Part shown: piece after piece, positions 17,785 to 26,289 of the stretch
Position numbering within the stretch: position 1 is the first letter of the stretch
How the letters are laid out: each line of letters starts with the position of its first letter
Assembly (NCBI GenBank): GCA_937925635.1
Contig: CALALX010000028.1
Location: 92,609 to 156,608 of the forward strand
DNA length: 64,000 nt
From: an uncultured Caulobacter sp.
GTDB lineage: Bacteria; Pseudomonadota; Alphaproteobacteria; Caulobacterales; Caulobacteraceae
Reading direction: 5' to 3'
Notes under the pieces: generated by a model
The model's database searches: none
What the model saw: the letters and a program-made list of their open reading frames with translations, nothing else
Told to the model about the DNA's origin: nothing
Translations under genes and position numbers: made by a program

Positions 17785-18579
17785 TCAAGGGACGCGCCCG
17801 ATCACCTGGCCGATGCGAGGCATGCTGAGCAGGATGGCGGAGTCATCGGCTGCGGTCTGCAGCTCGGCGACCGTTTGATCGACATCGTCCCGCGTGGCGA
17901 GGCCCGCGGCGACCACGGCGTCGGCGATCGCGGCCAGAGTCAGAGGCGCCATCGCCTTGACCGGACCGCGCCGGGCGACCGGATGCGCGTCTCCGCCATG
18001 GAGGGTCGTAAAGCCAGCCGCCGCCACGCGCGCCGCCAGGTCCCGCCCAAGATCGGCGTTCGCCCCGCGCCGCGCCGCCGTCTCCCGGTACCAGGCGACA
18101 TAGCGGTCGAGGGCGGGGACCGGTGGGTCGGCGAAGTGGCCGGTGAAGTCGACATCCTCGGCAATCAACAGCCCGCCGGGCTTCAGGCGACTGCGGAAGC
18201 TGACCAGCGCCCCCGCGGGGTCGGTCAGGTGTGAAAGCAGGAAGCGCACGTAGATCACGTCAAATGGATCGTCGGGCCCGGGAGCGATGGCGTCGCCGTC
18301 TCGAAACGATAGCTGCGGGATTCCCAGGGCGGCCTCGCGGGCGGCGGCGATCTTGGCCTCGTCGCCATCGACGCCGACCACGCGGCCAGCGCGACCAACC
18401 CGCGCCGCCAGCTCTCGGGACACGTCGCCGCCGCCGCAGCCGGCGTCGAGGACCGACAGGCCCTCCCAGTCGTCGAGCCTGTCAAGCAGAGCCCCGGTGA
18501 ACGGGGCCATCGCCTGCGACAATACCGACAGCCGGACCCGACCCGCCTCGCCGCCGGCGATAATGTAGCTGGAGGACAT
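17785..18579 (-). CDS. Class I SAM-dependent methyltransferase
   Basis: The 264-residue product has the SAM-binding motif I LDAGCGGGDVS near residue 45, motif II with VVGVDGDEAKI, and VIYVRFLLSHLTDP (post-motif). It belongs to the broad Methyltransf_25/UbiE-like group. Substrate unknown. The start ATG lies just after a GC-rich hairpin that also contains the only good Shine-Dalgarno sequence (GGGAG, 7 bases from the ATG), so translation may be restrained by this structure or the hairpin may end rho transcripts. Confidence 0.88.
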   Translation of the reverse strand: MSSSYIIAGGEAGRVRLSVLSQAMAPFTGALLDRLDDWEGLSVLDAGCGGGDVSRELAARVGRAGRVVGVDGDEAKIAAAREAALGIPQLSFRDGDAIAPGPDDPFDVIYVRFLLSHLTDPAGALVSFRSRLKPGGLLIAEDVDFTGHFADPPVPALDRYVAWYRETAARRGANADLGRDLAARVAAAGFTTLHGGDAHPVARRGPVKAMAPLTLAAIADAVVAAGLATRDDVDQTVAELQTAADDSAILLSMPRIGQVIGRVP

Positions 18580-18580
18580 G

Positions 18581-18613
18581 AAAAGGCTCCCGCGCGTCGC
18601 CGCCCGGGAGCCT
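18581..18613 (-). terminator. Intrinsic-terminator-like hairpin after rho, also hiding a ribosome-binding site
   Basis: On the minus strand AGGCTCCCG and CGGGAGCCT form a perfect 9-bp stem with a 12-base loop, followed directly by a short T-run (four T including the last stem base). It sits 44 bases after the rho stop. The 3' arm contains GGGAG at ideal distance from the methyltransferase ATG. Confidence 0.65.
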
Positions 18614-18656
18614 AGTTCGTTCAGGAGGCCGGGGGAATGGTCCCGGCCGGCCGGCC

Positions 18657-20060
18657 CTAGGTGTTCATCGACTGGAAGAAGTCGGCGTTGTTCTTGGTCT
18701 GGCGCAGCTTGTCGATCAGGAACTCGATCGCGTCCTGGGCTCCCATCGGATTGACGATCCGGCGCAGGACATAGGTCTTCTGCAGCTGGTCCTTCGGCGT
18801 GATCAGCTCTTCCTTGCGGGTGCCCGACTTGAGGATGTCGATGGCCGGGAAGATGCGTTTGTCGGCGACCTTGCGGTCGAGGACGATTTCGCTGTTCCCG
18901 GTGCCCTTGAACTCTTCGAAGATGACTTCGTCCATCCGAGAGCCCGTGTCGATCAGGGCCGTGGCGACGATGGTCAACGAGCCGCCTTCCTCGACGTTGC
19001 GCGCCGCGCCGAAGAAGCGCTTCGGGCGCTGCAGGGCGTTGGCGTCGACACCGCCGGTCAGCACCTTGCCCGAGGAGGGGACGGTCGTGTTGTAGGCGCG
19101 ACCCAGGCGCGTCACAGAGTCGAGCAGGATGATCACGTCACGCTTGTGCTCGACCAGACGCTTGGCCTTCTCGATGACCATCTCGGCGACCTGCACGTGA
19201 CGCGTCGCCGGCTCGTCGAAGGTCGAGGAGATCACCTCACCGCGCACGGTGCGCTGCATGTCGGTGACTTCCTCCGGTCGCTCGTCGATCAGGAGGACGA
19301 TCAGGTAGCACTCGGGGTGGTTGGCCGCGATCGACTTGGCGATGTTCTGCAGCATGACCGTCTTGCCGACCCGCGGCGGCGCCACGATCAGACAGCGCTG
19401 ACCCTTGCCGAGCGGCGAGACGATGTCGATGATCCGGCCCGAGCGATCCTTCAGGGTTGGGTCCTCGATTTCCATCTTCAGGCGCTCTTCGGGATAGAGC
19501 GGCGTCAGGTTGTCGAAGTGGACCTTGTGGCGGACGTTTTCCGGCGCCTCGAAATTGATCTGCTCGACGCTGACCAGGGCGAAGTAGCGCTCGCCCTCCC
19601 GCGGGGCGCGGATCGCGCCCACGACGCTGTCGCTGGTGCGCAGGCCGAATTTCCGGATCTGCGAGGGCGAGACATAGATGTCGTCTGGGCCGGGCAGGTA
19701 GTTGGCCTCCGGGCTGCGCAGGAAGCCGAAACCGTCCGGCAGCACCTCCATCGTGCCCGATCCCGAAATCTCGACGCCTTCCTCGGCGACGGTCTTCAGG
19801 ATGGCGAACATCATGTCCTGCTTGCGCATCGAGTTCGCGTTCTCGATCTCAAGCTTCTCGGCGAGCGCCAGCAGGTCGGCGGGGGAGGTCTCCTTCAGCT
19901 CCTGAAGGGACATGCGGGTCAGGCCGAGCGCGGCGACGACCGCGGCGACTTCGGAGTCGTCGCCTTCGGCGGCGTCCTCGGCGGCGTTCGCGACGACGGT
20001 TTCGACGATCGCGTCCTCGGCGGCCGGGGCGTCGGTTTCGGGGGTATTGTCTTCGGACAT
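18657..20060 (-). CDS. rho: Transcription termination factor Rho
   Basis: This hexameric RNA helicase/ATPase of 467 residues ends transcription. The RNA-binding cold-shock-like domain includes GFGFLRSPEANYLPGPDDIYVS read in parts, the Walker A motif is PPRVGKT, and LIVLLIDERPEEVTDM and LLDSVTRLGRAYN are present. The protein has an acidic, Ala-rich N-terminal extension of about 45 residues compared with E. coli Rho. A terminator-like hairpin follows the gene; the 260-base leader upstream shows no gene. Confidence 0.97.
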   Translation of the reverse strand: MSEDNTPETDAPAAEDAIVETVVANAAEDAAEGDDSEVAAVVAALGLTRMSLQELKETSPADLLALAEKLEIENANSMRKQDMMFAILKTVAEEGVEISGSGTMEVLPDGFGFLRSPEANYLPGPDDIYVSPSQIRKFGLRTSDSVVGAIRAPREGERYFALVSVEQINFEAPENVRHKVHFDNLTPLYPEERLKMEIEDPTLKDRSGRIIDIVSPLGKGQRCLIVAPPRVGKTVMLQNIAKSIAANHPECYLIVLLIDERPEEVTDMQRTVRGEVISSTFDEPATRHVQVAEMVIEKAKRLVEHKRDVIILLDSVTRLGRAYNTTVPSSGKVLTGGVDANALQRPKRFFGAARNVEEGGSLTIVATALIDTGSRMDEVIFEEFKGTGNSEIVLDRKVADKRIFPAIDILKSGTRKEELITPKDQLQKTYVLRRIVNPMGAQDAIEFLIDKLRQTKNNADFFQSMNT

Positions 20061-20235
20061 GGATGGACTCTGGGCGTGAGGGCCTCATCGGCCCCTTGGA
20101 TAGACTGACGCCGGTGGGGCCTGACGGATCCAGGGGCGACGGATGGGGTGCGTCTGGAGGACGCGAAAAGGACGTTCGGGGAGCCGGATCATGAGCGCGC
20201 CAGCAACGGGCGCGGATCCGGCGAAAGGAAGAACC

Positions 20236-20252
20236 CATGGCGAAGCGCCATG
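20236..20252 (-). terminator. Hairpin downstream of hemE-hemH-hemJ
   Basis: CATGGCG and CGCCATG form a perfect 7-bp stem with a 3-base loop, and on the minus strand the sequence after it is pyrimidine-rich (GGTTCTTCCTTT). It lies 70 bases beyond the hemJ stop and before rho, so it could end the haem operon. The T-run is imperfect. Confidence 0.4.
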
Positions 20253-20321
20253 CGTCGGAGGCGAGGGAAACCACGACGGCTCCTCGCCGTCAAGAAAAGC
20301 GTTCTCGAGGGCTGGACGGCG

Positions 20322-20786
20322 CTAGCGCGAAAAGAACTCGGTCGTGACGGCCAGGACGGCGACGATCGCGATGACGAACGGAATCTCGTTGGTCATCCGC
20401 CAGAACTTCTCGCTCCGCGTATTGGTCCCAGCCTCGAACTTGCGGCGAGCGCCGGCAAGGAAACCGTGCCAGCCGCTGAGCGCCACGACCAGCGCCAGCT
20501 TGGTGAGCATCCACGGCTGGGCGAGGAAGTCCCATCCGCGGTTGACGCCGTTGGCGGCGATCAGCGCCAGGCCCAGCAGCCAGGCGGCGATCATCGACGG
20601 ATTGATGATGATCCGCAGGAGCTTTCGCTCCATCTCCTGGAACGTCTCGTCCAACTGTGAGCCCCGCTCGGCGCGGGTGTGATAGACGTAGAGACGGGGC
20701 AGATAGAGCATGCCGGCCATCCAGGCGATGACCGCGATGATGTGTAGCCCGCGCAGCAGGTCGTAATGTTCGGCGAACCAGCTCAT
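20322..20786 (-). CDS. hemJ: Protoporphyrinogen IX oxidase HemJ
   Basis: The 154-residue membrane protein has about four transmembrane segments, with the conserved N-terminal LRGLHIIAVIAWMAGMLYLPRL, YVYHTRAE and a central LKI-like KLLRIIINPSMIAAW. It is the oxygen-independent-type protoporphyrinogen oxidase common in alphaproteobacteria (formerly UPF0093/YggR). The ATG at 20786 overlaps the hemH stop (ATGA), and GGGAGAGGA precedes it. It is the last gene of the hemE-hemH-hemJ operon. Confidence 0.93.
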   Translation of the reverse strand: MSWFAEHYDLLRGLHIIAVIAWMAGMLYLPRLYVYHTRAERGSQLDETFQEMERKLLRIIINPSMIAAWLLGLALIAANGVNRGWDFLAQPWMLTKLALVVALSGWHGFLAGARRKFEAGTNTRSEKFWRMTNEIPFVIAIVAVLAVTTEFFSR

Positions 20787-21835
20787 GCGGTCCTCTCCCG
20801 GCAGGGACATTTTGACAGCCCGGCGTCGCACGCGGCGCCCGCCGGCGCAACGCCCTCGCGACCGAGCGCGTCGACGGCGACATCGGCCAGACCCTCGATG
20901 AAGGCCAGGTCGGCGCCGATGGCCGGAGCCCGCAGATAGAACGGCAGCCCCAGCCGGCGCGCCAATTCAGCGTACTCGTGATCGAGCTCGACGAGAGTCT
21001 CAACGTGTTCGGAAACGAAGGCGATCGGCGTGATCAGCACGCCGCGACCGTCGGCGCCGGCGGCCTCGATCGCCTGTTCCGTAGACGGACCAATCCACTT
21101 CATCGGGCCGACACGGCTCTGGTAGCAGACCCGCCAATCCCAGTCGGCAGCCCAGTCCGCGCCGAGCTGGGCGACCACGGCCGCGCAGGTGCGCTCGACC
21201 TGGTTCTGATACGGATCGCCCGCCTTGATGACCTTCTCCGGCAGACCATGCGCCGAGAACAACAGTCTCAGCGGTTCCGGCGAGCCCATCGCCCGGTGAG
21301 TCCGGATGATGGCGCGCGCATGGGCCTCGACCAGGCCGGGCTCCTCCGGATAGCAGCAGACGGTCCGCGTCCGGCCAGGTCCCCGATAGGCCCTGCGCCA
21401 CGCCGTCGCCGATGATTCCGTCGTGGTGGTCGAATACTGCGGATAGAGCGGCAGCAGAACCACTTCGTCGGGCTGGAAGGCGGCCACAGCGGCCGCGGTC
21501 TCATCCGTCATCGGATGCCAGTAGCGCATGGCGATGAAGCAGCGAACCTCGTCGCCGGCCAAGCGGGCCCCAAGGGCCGCCTCCAGCGCCGCCGCCTGCT
21601 TCCGTGTCTCGGGCAGCAGGGGTGAGCCCCCGCCCATGATGGCGTAGTTGGCCTTGGCCGTTTCCTCGCGCCGACTGCTGATCAGCCTGGCCAAGGGGGT
21701 GCGAACCAGGCCTGGCAGGCTGATGATCGCCGGGTCGTTGAACAGATTGAACAGGAACGGCCGCACCGCGTCCGGCCCGTCCGGCCCGCCGAGGTTGAAC
21801 AGGACGACGGCGATTCTGCGTCCGCCGCCCGTCAC
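20783..21835 (-). CDS. hemH: Ferrochelatase
   Basis: The 350-residue product inserts iron into protoporphyrin IX. It has VLFNLGGPD near the start, NYAIMGGGSPLL, LPLYPQYSTTTTES, the metal-binding FSAHGLPEKVI (His) and TPIAFVSEHVETLVELD read in parts. The GTG start at 21835 overlaps the hemE stop in a GTGA arrangement, which decides the start over a longer upstream frame. The C-terminus carries Cys residues (SKCPCR) that might be cluster ligands, as in some ferrochelatases; this is inference. Confidence 0.95.
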   Translation of the reverse strand: MTGGGRRIAVVLFNLGGPDGPDAVRPFLFNLFNDPAIISLPGLVRTPLARLISSRREETAKANYAIMGGGSPLLPETRKQAAALEAALGARLAGDEVRCFIAMRYWHPMTDETAAAVAAFQPDEVVLLPLYPQYSTTTTESSATAWRRAYRGPGRTRTVCCYPEEPGLVEAHARAIIRTHRAMGSPEPLRLLFSAHGLPEKVIKAGDPYQNQVERTCAAVVAQLGADWAADWDWRVCYQSRVGPMKWIGPSTEQAIEAAGADGRGVLITPIAFVSEHVETLVELDHEYAELARRLGLPFYLRAPAIGADLAFIEGLADVAVDALGREGVAPAGAACDAGLSKCPCRERTA

Positions 21836-22863
21836 TGGCCGGTCACCCGCTTGAGCACCCGTTCGACGTGAGGAATGGGCGTGTCCGGCAGGATGCCGTG
21901 ACCCAGATTGAAGATGTAGGGACCCGAACCCCACTGTTCCAGCATCTGATCAACCCGGCGATCGAGCGCCGGTCCGCCGGCTCGCAGCAGCAGCGGATCG
22001 AGTGCGCCCTGCACCGCCTTGCCGGACGTCTGGATCGCTTGGCCGACCTGGGCCGGGCAGGCCGTATCCAAGGCCACGGCCTGGACATCGACGGTGTCGG
22101 CGTAGTGTTGAGCCATCGCCGCGGCGCCACGCGGGAACCCGATGATCGGCGTTTCGACGCCCAGCTCGCGCAGGCCGGAGACGATCGTCCTGTGCGGCTT
22201 GCAGACGATGCGTTCAAACAGGTCCTCCGGAAGACCTTCCGCCCAGCTTTCGAACAGCTTCAGGACCTGGGCCCCGGCTTCAGCCTGCATGGCCAGGTAG
22301 CGGACCGAGGCGCGGGCGACGATGTCCAGTAGACGGTCCATGGCCTCCGGTTGCTCGTAGGCGAAGGTGCGGGCCTTGCTGCGATCTGAAGATCCGCCCT
22401 CGATCATGTAGCTCGCCACCGTCCAGGGCGCGCCCGCGAAGCCGATCAGCGCCCGTTCGGGCTCCAGGGCGGCTCGCACGCGCGACAGGGTCTCTCCGAC
22501 GGGTGTCAGGCGGAACGTCGAGGCCTCGATCTCGGCCTCCAGGGCATCGAGCAGCGGCAGTTCGCCGAGCTTGGGCCCTTCGCCTGCCTCGAACCAGACC
22601 TTTTGACCCAGCGCGCCGGGAATCAGCAGGATGTCGGCGAACACGATGGAGGCGCTGAACGGAAACCGCCGCATCGGCTGCAACGTGGCCTCGGCGGCCA
22701 TCTCCGGGTTCAGACAGAAGGAAATGAAGTCCGGAGCCTTGGCGCGGAGCTCCCGATACTCGGGCAGGTATCGGCCGGCCTGCCGCATGAACCATACGGG
22801 TGGGCGGGCCAGGGTTTCGCCCGCGAGGACCTTGAGCAGGTCCGGTTTGGAATTCTCGCTCAT
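21832..22863 (-). CDS. hemE: Uroporphyrinogen decarboxylase
   Basis: The 343-residue product removes four carboxyls from uroporphyrinogen III. It shows the hallmark PPVWFMRQAGRYLPEYR near the N-terminus, ADILLIPGALGQ, GFAGAPWTVASYMIEG and a C-terminal YIFNLGHGILPDTP. The ATG at 22863 (MSENSKP) gives the usual length; an upstream ATG at 22884 is possible. The gene reads away from the probable replication origin, and a CtrA-type box lies about 50 bases upstream, as at hemE in C. crescentus. Confidence 0.96.
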   Translation of the reverse strand: MSENSKPDLLKVLAGETLARPPVWFMRQAGRYLPEYRELRAKAPDFISFCLNPEMAAEATLQPMRRFPFSASIVFADILLIPGALGQKVWFEAGEGPKLGELPLLDALEAEIEASTFRLTPVGETLSRVRAALEPERALIGFAGAPWTVASYMIEGGSSDRSKARTFAYEQPEAMDRLLDIVARASVRYLAMQAEAGAQVLKLFESWAEGLPEDLFERIVCKPHRTIVSGLRELGVETPIIGFPRGAAAMAQHYADTVDVQAVALDTACPAQVGQAIQTSGKAVQGALDPLLLRAGGPALDRRVDQMLEQWGSGPYIFNLGHGILPDTPIPHVERVLKRVTGQ

Positions 22864-22912
22864 CGCTCGCTTGATAGGCCCCATACGCCGGGAGGCAAGG
22901 CCCCTTACCTTC

Positions 22913-22927
22913 CTAATAGAAAGTTAA
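22913..22927 (-). promoter_or_regulatory. CtrA-type box, hemE side of the origin
   Basis: On the minus strand the sequence reads TTAA-N7-TTAG, one base from the CtrA consensus TTAA-N7-TTAA. It lies 50-64 bases upstream of the hemE start, where CtrA sites repress the strong hemE promoter and initiation in C. crescentus. Confidence 0.65.
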
Positions 22928-23084
22928 GAAGGATGGAGGGGTAGGAGTAAGGGACAGGCGCCGCTGGGACAGTCCGTCGGCGAGAGACGATCTCCCGTCC
23001 CAGTTCCGCGACAATCCACGCCGCGTCCACAACGGTATGACGCCCTGTGAATAGCGGGGAAGGAAGGGCAGCCTCCCGAATTCC

Positions 23085-23099
23085 TTAACAAAACCCTAA
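23085..23099 (+). promoter_or_regulatory. CtrA-type box, central origin
   Basis: TTAA-N7-CTAA (TTAACAAAACCCTAA) is one base from the CtrA consensus. It follows the DnaA-box-like cluster by about 30 bases. Confidence 0.65.
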
Positions 23100-23155
23100 C
23101 GGCCGGCCGCGCGCGTTTGTCGCGAACGTCAATTCCCGTCCCCGCCCGGGGAAGG

Positions 23156-23170
23156 TTAACAAATCCTTAC
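23156..23170 (+). promoter_or_regulatory. CtrA-type box, central origin
   Basis: TTAA-N7-TTAC (TTAACAAATCCTTAC) differs from the consensus at one base. Its flank GGAAGGTTAA is shared with the perfect box at 23297. Confidence 0.65.
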
Positions 23171-23296
23171 CTGTGGGCGTCGCAACAGGCTGGGGATGAC
23201 GGGAGGCCAAACGGGCCAAGGCATGCACGTGATTCACCGCGCAACCGCGGGCGCACGGAGGCGCATGAAATCTGTCCCGCCTTCGTCCCGGGAAGG

Positions 23297-23311
23297 TTAA
23301 GAGAACATTAA
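23297..23311 (+). promoter_or_regulatory. Perfect CtrA box
   Basis: TTAA-N7-TTAA matches the CtrA consensus exactly and lies 53 bases before the start of the dikinase-regulator gene, where it could control both initiation and that gene's promoter. Confidence 0.8.
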
Positions 23312-23363
23312 CGGTCCATACACAGGCTTGGTTCCGGAGCCGACCTGGCCCTAAGGAAGAGCG

Positions 23364-24212
23364 ATGAGTTCGGCGCCGCGCATCGCGACCTATTTCCACA
23401 TCCATCTCGTGTCCGACTCGACGGGCGAGACCCTCAACGCCATGGCCCGGGCCGTCTGCGCTCGCTTCACCGACATCCTGCCGATCGAGCACATCTACGC
23501 CCTGGTCCGCTCGCCCCGCCAACTCGAGCGCGCGCTCGAGGAAATCGCCGGCGCGCCGGGCGTCGTTCTGCACACGATCGTTGACGCCGCCCTCCGGTCG
23601 GCGCTTGAGGACGGGTGCCGCCGGCACGAAATCCCCTGCATCGCGGCGCTCGATCCGGTGGTCGCCGCCATGTCGCGCTACCTCGGCGCCCCGATCTCCA
23701 GCCGGGTCGGAGCCCAACACAACCTCGACACCGACTACTTCAACCGCATGGAGGCGCTGAACTACGCCATCGGCCACGACGACGGCCAGCTTGGTCAGGA
23801 CCTTAGCCAGGCGGATGTCGTCCTCATCGGGGTGTCTCGAACCTCCAAGACGCCGACCAGCATCTATCTGGCTCACCGTGGTGTCCGCGCGGCGAACATC
23901 CCCTTGGTGCCCGGGGTGCCGTTGCCCAAAGAGGTCTTTGAGCTGAGGAACACCATGGTGGTCGGGCTGATCGCCTCGCCGGACCGGCTGATCCAGATCC
24001 GCCGCAATCGCCTGCTCTCACTGAACGAGCAGCGCGCCAGCAGCTATATCGATCAGGAGGCGGTGCGACAGGAGATCATCGACGCGCGCCGGCTGTTCGA
24101 GCGCCAGGGCTGGCCAGTGATCGACGTGACCCGGCGATCTGTCGAAGAGACTGCGGCCGCGATCATCAACCTGCTGTCCGGCGGTCGGGGCACGGTCGAG
24201 GTGCTGGGATGA
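23364..24212 (+). CDS. Pyruvate, phosphate/water dikinase regulatory protein (DUF299)
   Basis: The 282-residue product is a bifunctional kinase/pyrophosphorylase that switches PEP synthase or pyruvate phosphate dikinase by ADP-dependent threonine phosphorylation. The nucleotide-binding loop GVSRTSKT is at 156-163, followed by PTSIYLAHRG. The N-terminus has HIHLVSDSTGETL, typical of the family. It is the first gene to the right of the probable origin, equivalent to CC_0001 of C. crescentus (from memory). The maf start overlaps its stop by four bases. Confidence 0.95.
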   Translation: MSSAPRIATYFHIHLVSDSTGETLNAMARAVCARFTDILPIEHIYALVRSPRQLERALEEIAGAPGVVLHTIVDAALRSALEDGCRRHEIPCIAALDPVVAAMSRYLGAPISSRVGAQHNLDTDYFNRMEALNYAIGHDDGQLGQDLSQADVVLIGVSRTSKTPTSIYLAHRGVRAANIPLVPGVPLPKEVFELRNTMVVGLIASPDRLIQIRRNRLLSLNEQRASSYIDQEAVRQEIIDARRLFERQGWPVIDVTRRSVEETAAAIINLLSGGRGTVEVLG

Positions 24213-24799
24213 TCGTCCTTGCGAGCAAGAGCCCGGCCCGGACCTCTGTCTTGAAAGCGGCGGGCGTGCCGTTCGAGACTCAAGTGGCCGGCGTCGACGA
24301 GGCCGCCGTGAAGGCCGGCCTTCTCGCCGAGGGCGCGGGCCCGCGGGAGGTGGCGGACGCCCTGGCCGAACTGAAGGCCGTGAAGGTCTCCCGAAGCAGG
24401 CCCGGGGCCCTGGTGATCGGCGCGGATCAGACACTCGACCTTGCGGGGGCCCTCTTCGACAAGGTCGAGACAATCGCCGAGGCGCGCGAGCGTCTGCGCC
24501 TTCTGCGCGGCAAGACCCACAAGCTGCATTCGGCGGTGGTCGTGGCCCGGGACGGCCAGGCGATCTGGCGCGAGGTCCCGCCCGCCAAACTGACCATGCG
24601 CAACTTCAGCGACGCCTTCATCGACAGCTATCTGGCGGCTCGCGGGGTGGATATCCTGAGCTCGGTCGGTTGCTACCAGTTGGAGAACGAGGGCGTGCAG
24701 CTCTTCTCCCGCATCGAGGGCGACTACTTCACCATCCTCGGCCTGCCCCTGATGGGCCTGTTCGACTTCCTTCGTCTTCACGGGGAGCTCGAAACATGA
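24209..24799 (+). CDS. maf: Maf-family nucleotide pyrophosphatase
   Basis: The 196-residue product is a Maf/HAM1-fold house-cleaning enzyme that hydrolyses non-canonical or modified nucleoside triphosphates. It has LASKSPARTSVLKAAGVPF at the start (usually LASxSPRR), ADALAELKA, VIGADQTLDL and the SSVGCYQLENEG equivalent of the C-terminal motif. The second arginine of SPRR is changed. It overlaps both neighbours by four bases (ATGA), indicating an operon with aroE, coaE and dnaQ. Confidence 0.94.
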   Translation: MIVLASKSPARTSVLKAAGVPFETQVAGVDEAAVKAGLLAEGAGPREVADALAELKAVKVSRSRPGALVIGADQTLDLAGALFDKVETIAEARERLRLLRGKTHKLHSAVVVARDGQAIWREVPPAKLTMRNFSDAFIDSYLAARGVDILSSVGCYQLENEGVQLFSRIEGDYFTILGLPLMGLFDFLRLHGELET

Positions 24800-25644
24800 G
24801 CCGCATCACCGGCGCGGCCCTGGTCGCCGGCATCGTCGGCCGACCCGTCACCCATTCGCTCAGTCCGGTGCTGCACAACGCCTGGATCGAGGCCGCCGGC
24901 CTGAACGCCGCCTATGTGCCGCTGGCGCCGACAGCCGGCGGATTTCCCGCCCTGGTCGAGGGCCTGCGCGGCGGAGTCATCCGGGGCGTCAATGTCACCA
25001 TTCCCTTCAAGGAAGAGGCCCTGGCCTGCGCCGACGAGGCCGGGGAGCGGGCCCGTCTGGCGGGAGCCTCCAACCTGCTGCTGTTTCGCGAGGACGGCTC
25101 GGTGTTCGCCGACAACACCGACGGCCTGGGCATGCTGGCCGCGCTGGCCGTTCAGGCGCCGGGCTTCGATCCGAAGGCTGGTCCCGCCATCATCCTCGGG
25201 GCCGGCGGCGCGGCCCGCGGGGCCGCTGCGGCCCTGGCGCTCGCGGGCGCGCCGGAGGTGCGCATCGTTAATCGAACGGCGGAACGCGCGATCGCCCTCG
25301 CCGCCGACATCGGCCGTGTCGTTCGCGCCGTGGACCAGGACGAGGCCCTGGACGCCGCCAATGTGATCGTGAACGCCACTTCCCTGGGGCTGGGCGGCGG
25401 GCCTGGTCCCGACATCGACCTGGCCCGCGCGCCCGACGCCGCCGTGGTGCTGGACATGGTCTACAAGCCGCTCCGAACCACGTTCCTGCGGCGGGCCGCC
25501 GAGCGGGGCTTGCGCACCGTCGATGGGCTGGAAATGCTGATCCGGCAGGCTGAGCCGAGCTTCGAGGCCTTCTTCGGCGCCCCGCCGCCCGCCTCGGTGG
25601 ACGTCCGCGCCCTGGCGCTTGAGACGATTGGAGAAACCGCATGA
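24796..25644 (+). CDS. aroE: Shikimate dehydrogenase
   Basis: The 282-residue product reduces 3-dehydroshikimate with NADPH. The shikimate site has GRPVTHSLSPVLHNAW (Ser21, Ser23), the catalytic Lys72 lies in NVTIPFKEEA and Asp109 in DNTDG; the cofactor loop is LGAGGAARGAA and the NADP phosphate site NRTAERA. The ATG at 24796 overlaps the maf stop and excludes the 42-residue upstream extension. It overlaps coaE by four bases. Confidence 0.96.
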   Translation: MSRITGAALVAGIVGRPVTHSLSPVLHNAWIEAAGLNAAYVPLAPTAGGFPALVEGLRGGVIRGVNVTIPFKEEALACADEAGERARLAGASNLLLFREDGSVFADNTDGLGMLAALAVQAPGFDPKAGPAIILGAGGAARGAAAALALAGAPEVRIVNRTAERAIALAADIGRVVRAVDQDEALDAANVIVNATSLGLGGGPGPDIDLARAPDAAVVLDMVYKPLRTTFLRRAAERGLRTVDGLEMLIRQAEPSFEAFFGAPPPASVDVRALALETIGETA

Positions 25645-26282
25645 TCACCGTCGGCCTGACCGGCTCGATCGGCATGGGCAAGTCGACCACCGCGGCGATG
25701 TTCGCGGCCGCCGGCGTGCCGGTCTATGACGCCGACGCCGAGGTTCACGCGCTCTACGCCAAGGGGGGCGCGGCGGTCGAACCGGTCGGCGAGGCCTTTC
25801 CGGGCGTCGTCGTCGATGGCGCGATTGACCGGACGCGCCTGAGCCACCTGGTGGTCGGAAAGTCGGAGGACATGAAACGCTTGGAAGCCATCGTCCATCC
25901 GCTGGTCGGGGCCTCGCGGGCAGGTTTCTTCGAGAAGGCCGTGGCCCAGGGCGCCGACATCGTCGTTCTCGATATCCCGCTCCTGTTCGAAACGGGCGGT
26001 GAGGCGCGGGTCGACGCGGTTGTCGTGGTTTCGGCGCCGGCGGACATCCAGCGCCAGCGCGTGCTGGCGCGGCCGGGCATGGACGAGGCCAAACTCGACG
26101 CCATCCTGGCCAGGCAGATGGCCGACGTCGAAAAGCGCGCCCGCGCCCATTTCGTGATCGACACCGGACAGGGCCTCGACCACGCACGCGCGCAGGTCCG
26201 GGATGTCCTCGCCAAGCTCCGGGATCGGGCCTTCGTCGCGACGTTGCGACCGCTTGAAGGACCCGCCGAACCGGCCCATTGA
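25641..26282 (+). CDS. coaE: Dephospho-CoA kinase
   Basis: The 213-residue product catalyses the last step of CoA synthesis. The P-loop GLTGSIGMGKST is at 5-16, followed by DADAEVHALY, IVHPLVG and VLDIPLLFETGGE, which are all standard for CoaE. The start overlaps the aroE stop (ATGA). dnaQ starts seven bases after the stop. Confidence 0.96.
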   Translation: MITVGLTGSIGMGKSTTAAMFAAAGVPVYDADAEVHALYAKGGAAVEPVGEAFPGVVVDGAIDRTRLSHLVVGKSEDMKRLEAIVHPLVGASRAGFFEKAVAQGADIVVLDIPLLFETGGEARVDAVVVVSAPADIQRQRVLARPGMDEAKLDAILARQMADVEKRARAHFVIDTGQGLDHARAQVRDVLAKLRDRAFVATLRPLEGPAEPAH

Positions 26283-26289
26283 GTTAGCC

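Larger units (their letters stand above)
22885..23363. other. Probable chromosomal replication origin (Cori-like)
   Basis: This 479-base gap lies between divergent hemE and the dikinase-regulator gene, the same neighbours that flank Cori of C. crescentus. It has four CtrA-type half-site pairs with 7-base spacing and a cluster of DnaA-box-like 9-mers at 23012-23054, including CTATTCACA on the minus strand (one mismatch to TTATTCACA), plus TGATTCACC at 23230-23238, which contains a CcrM GANTC site. Genes on both sides point away from it. No ORF is convincing here. An AT-rich unwinding element is not obvious. Confidence 0.85.

Noticed and set aside
20061..20321. Possible small gene or riboswitch in the leader of rho
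   Set aside because: No frame with convincing composition and no recognisable riboswitch fold; only a short hairpin attributable to the haem operon's end.
23021..23031. Further DnaA-box-like TCCACA fragments in the origin gap
   Set aside because: Several have three or more mismatches to TTATNCACA; they were not listed as separate features and only support the cluster.
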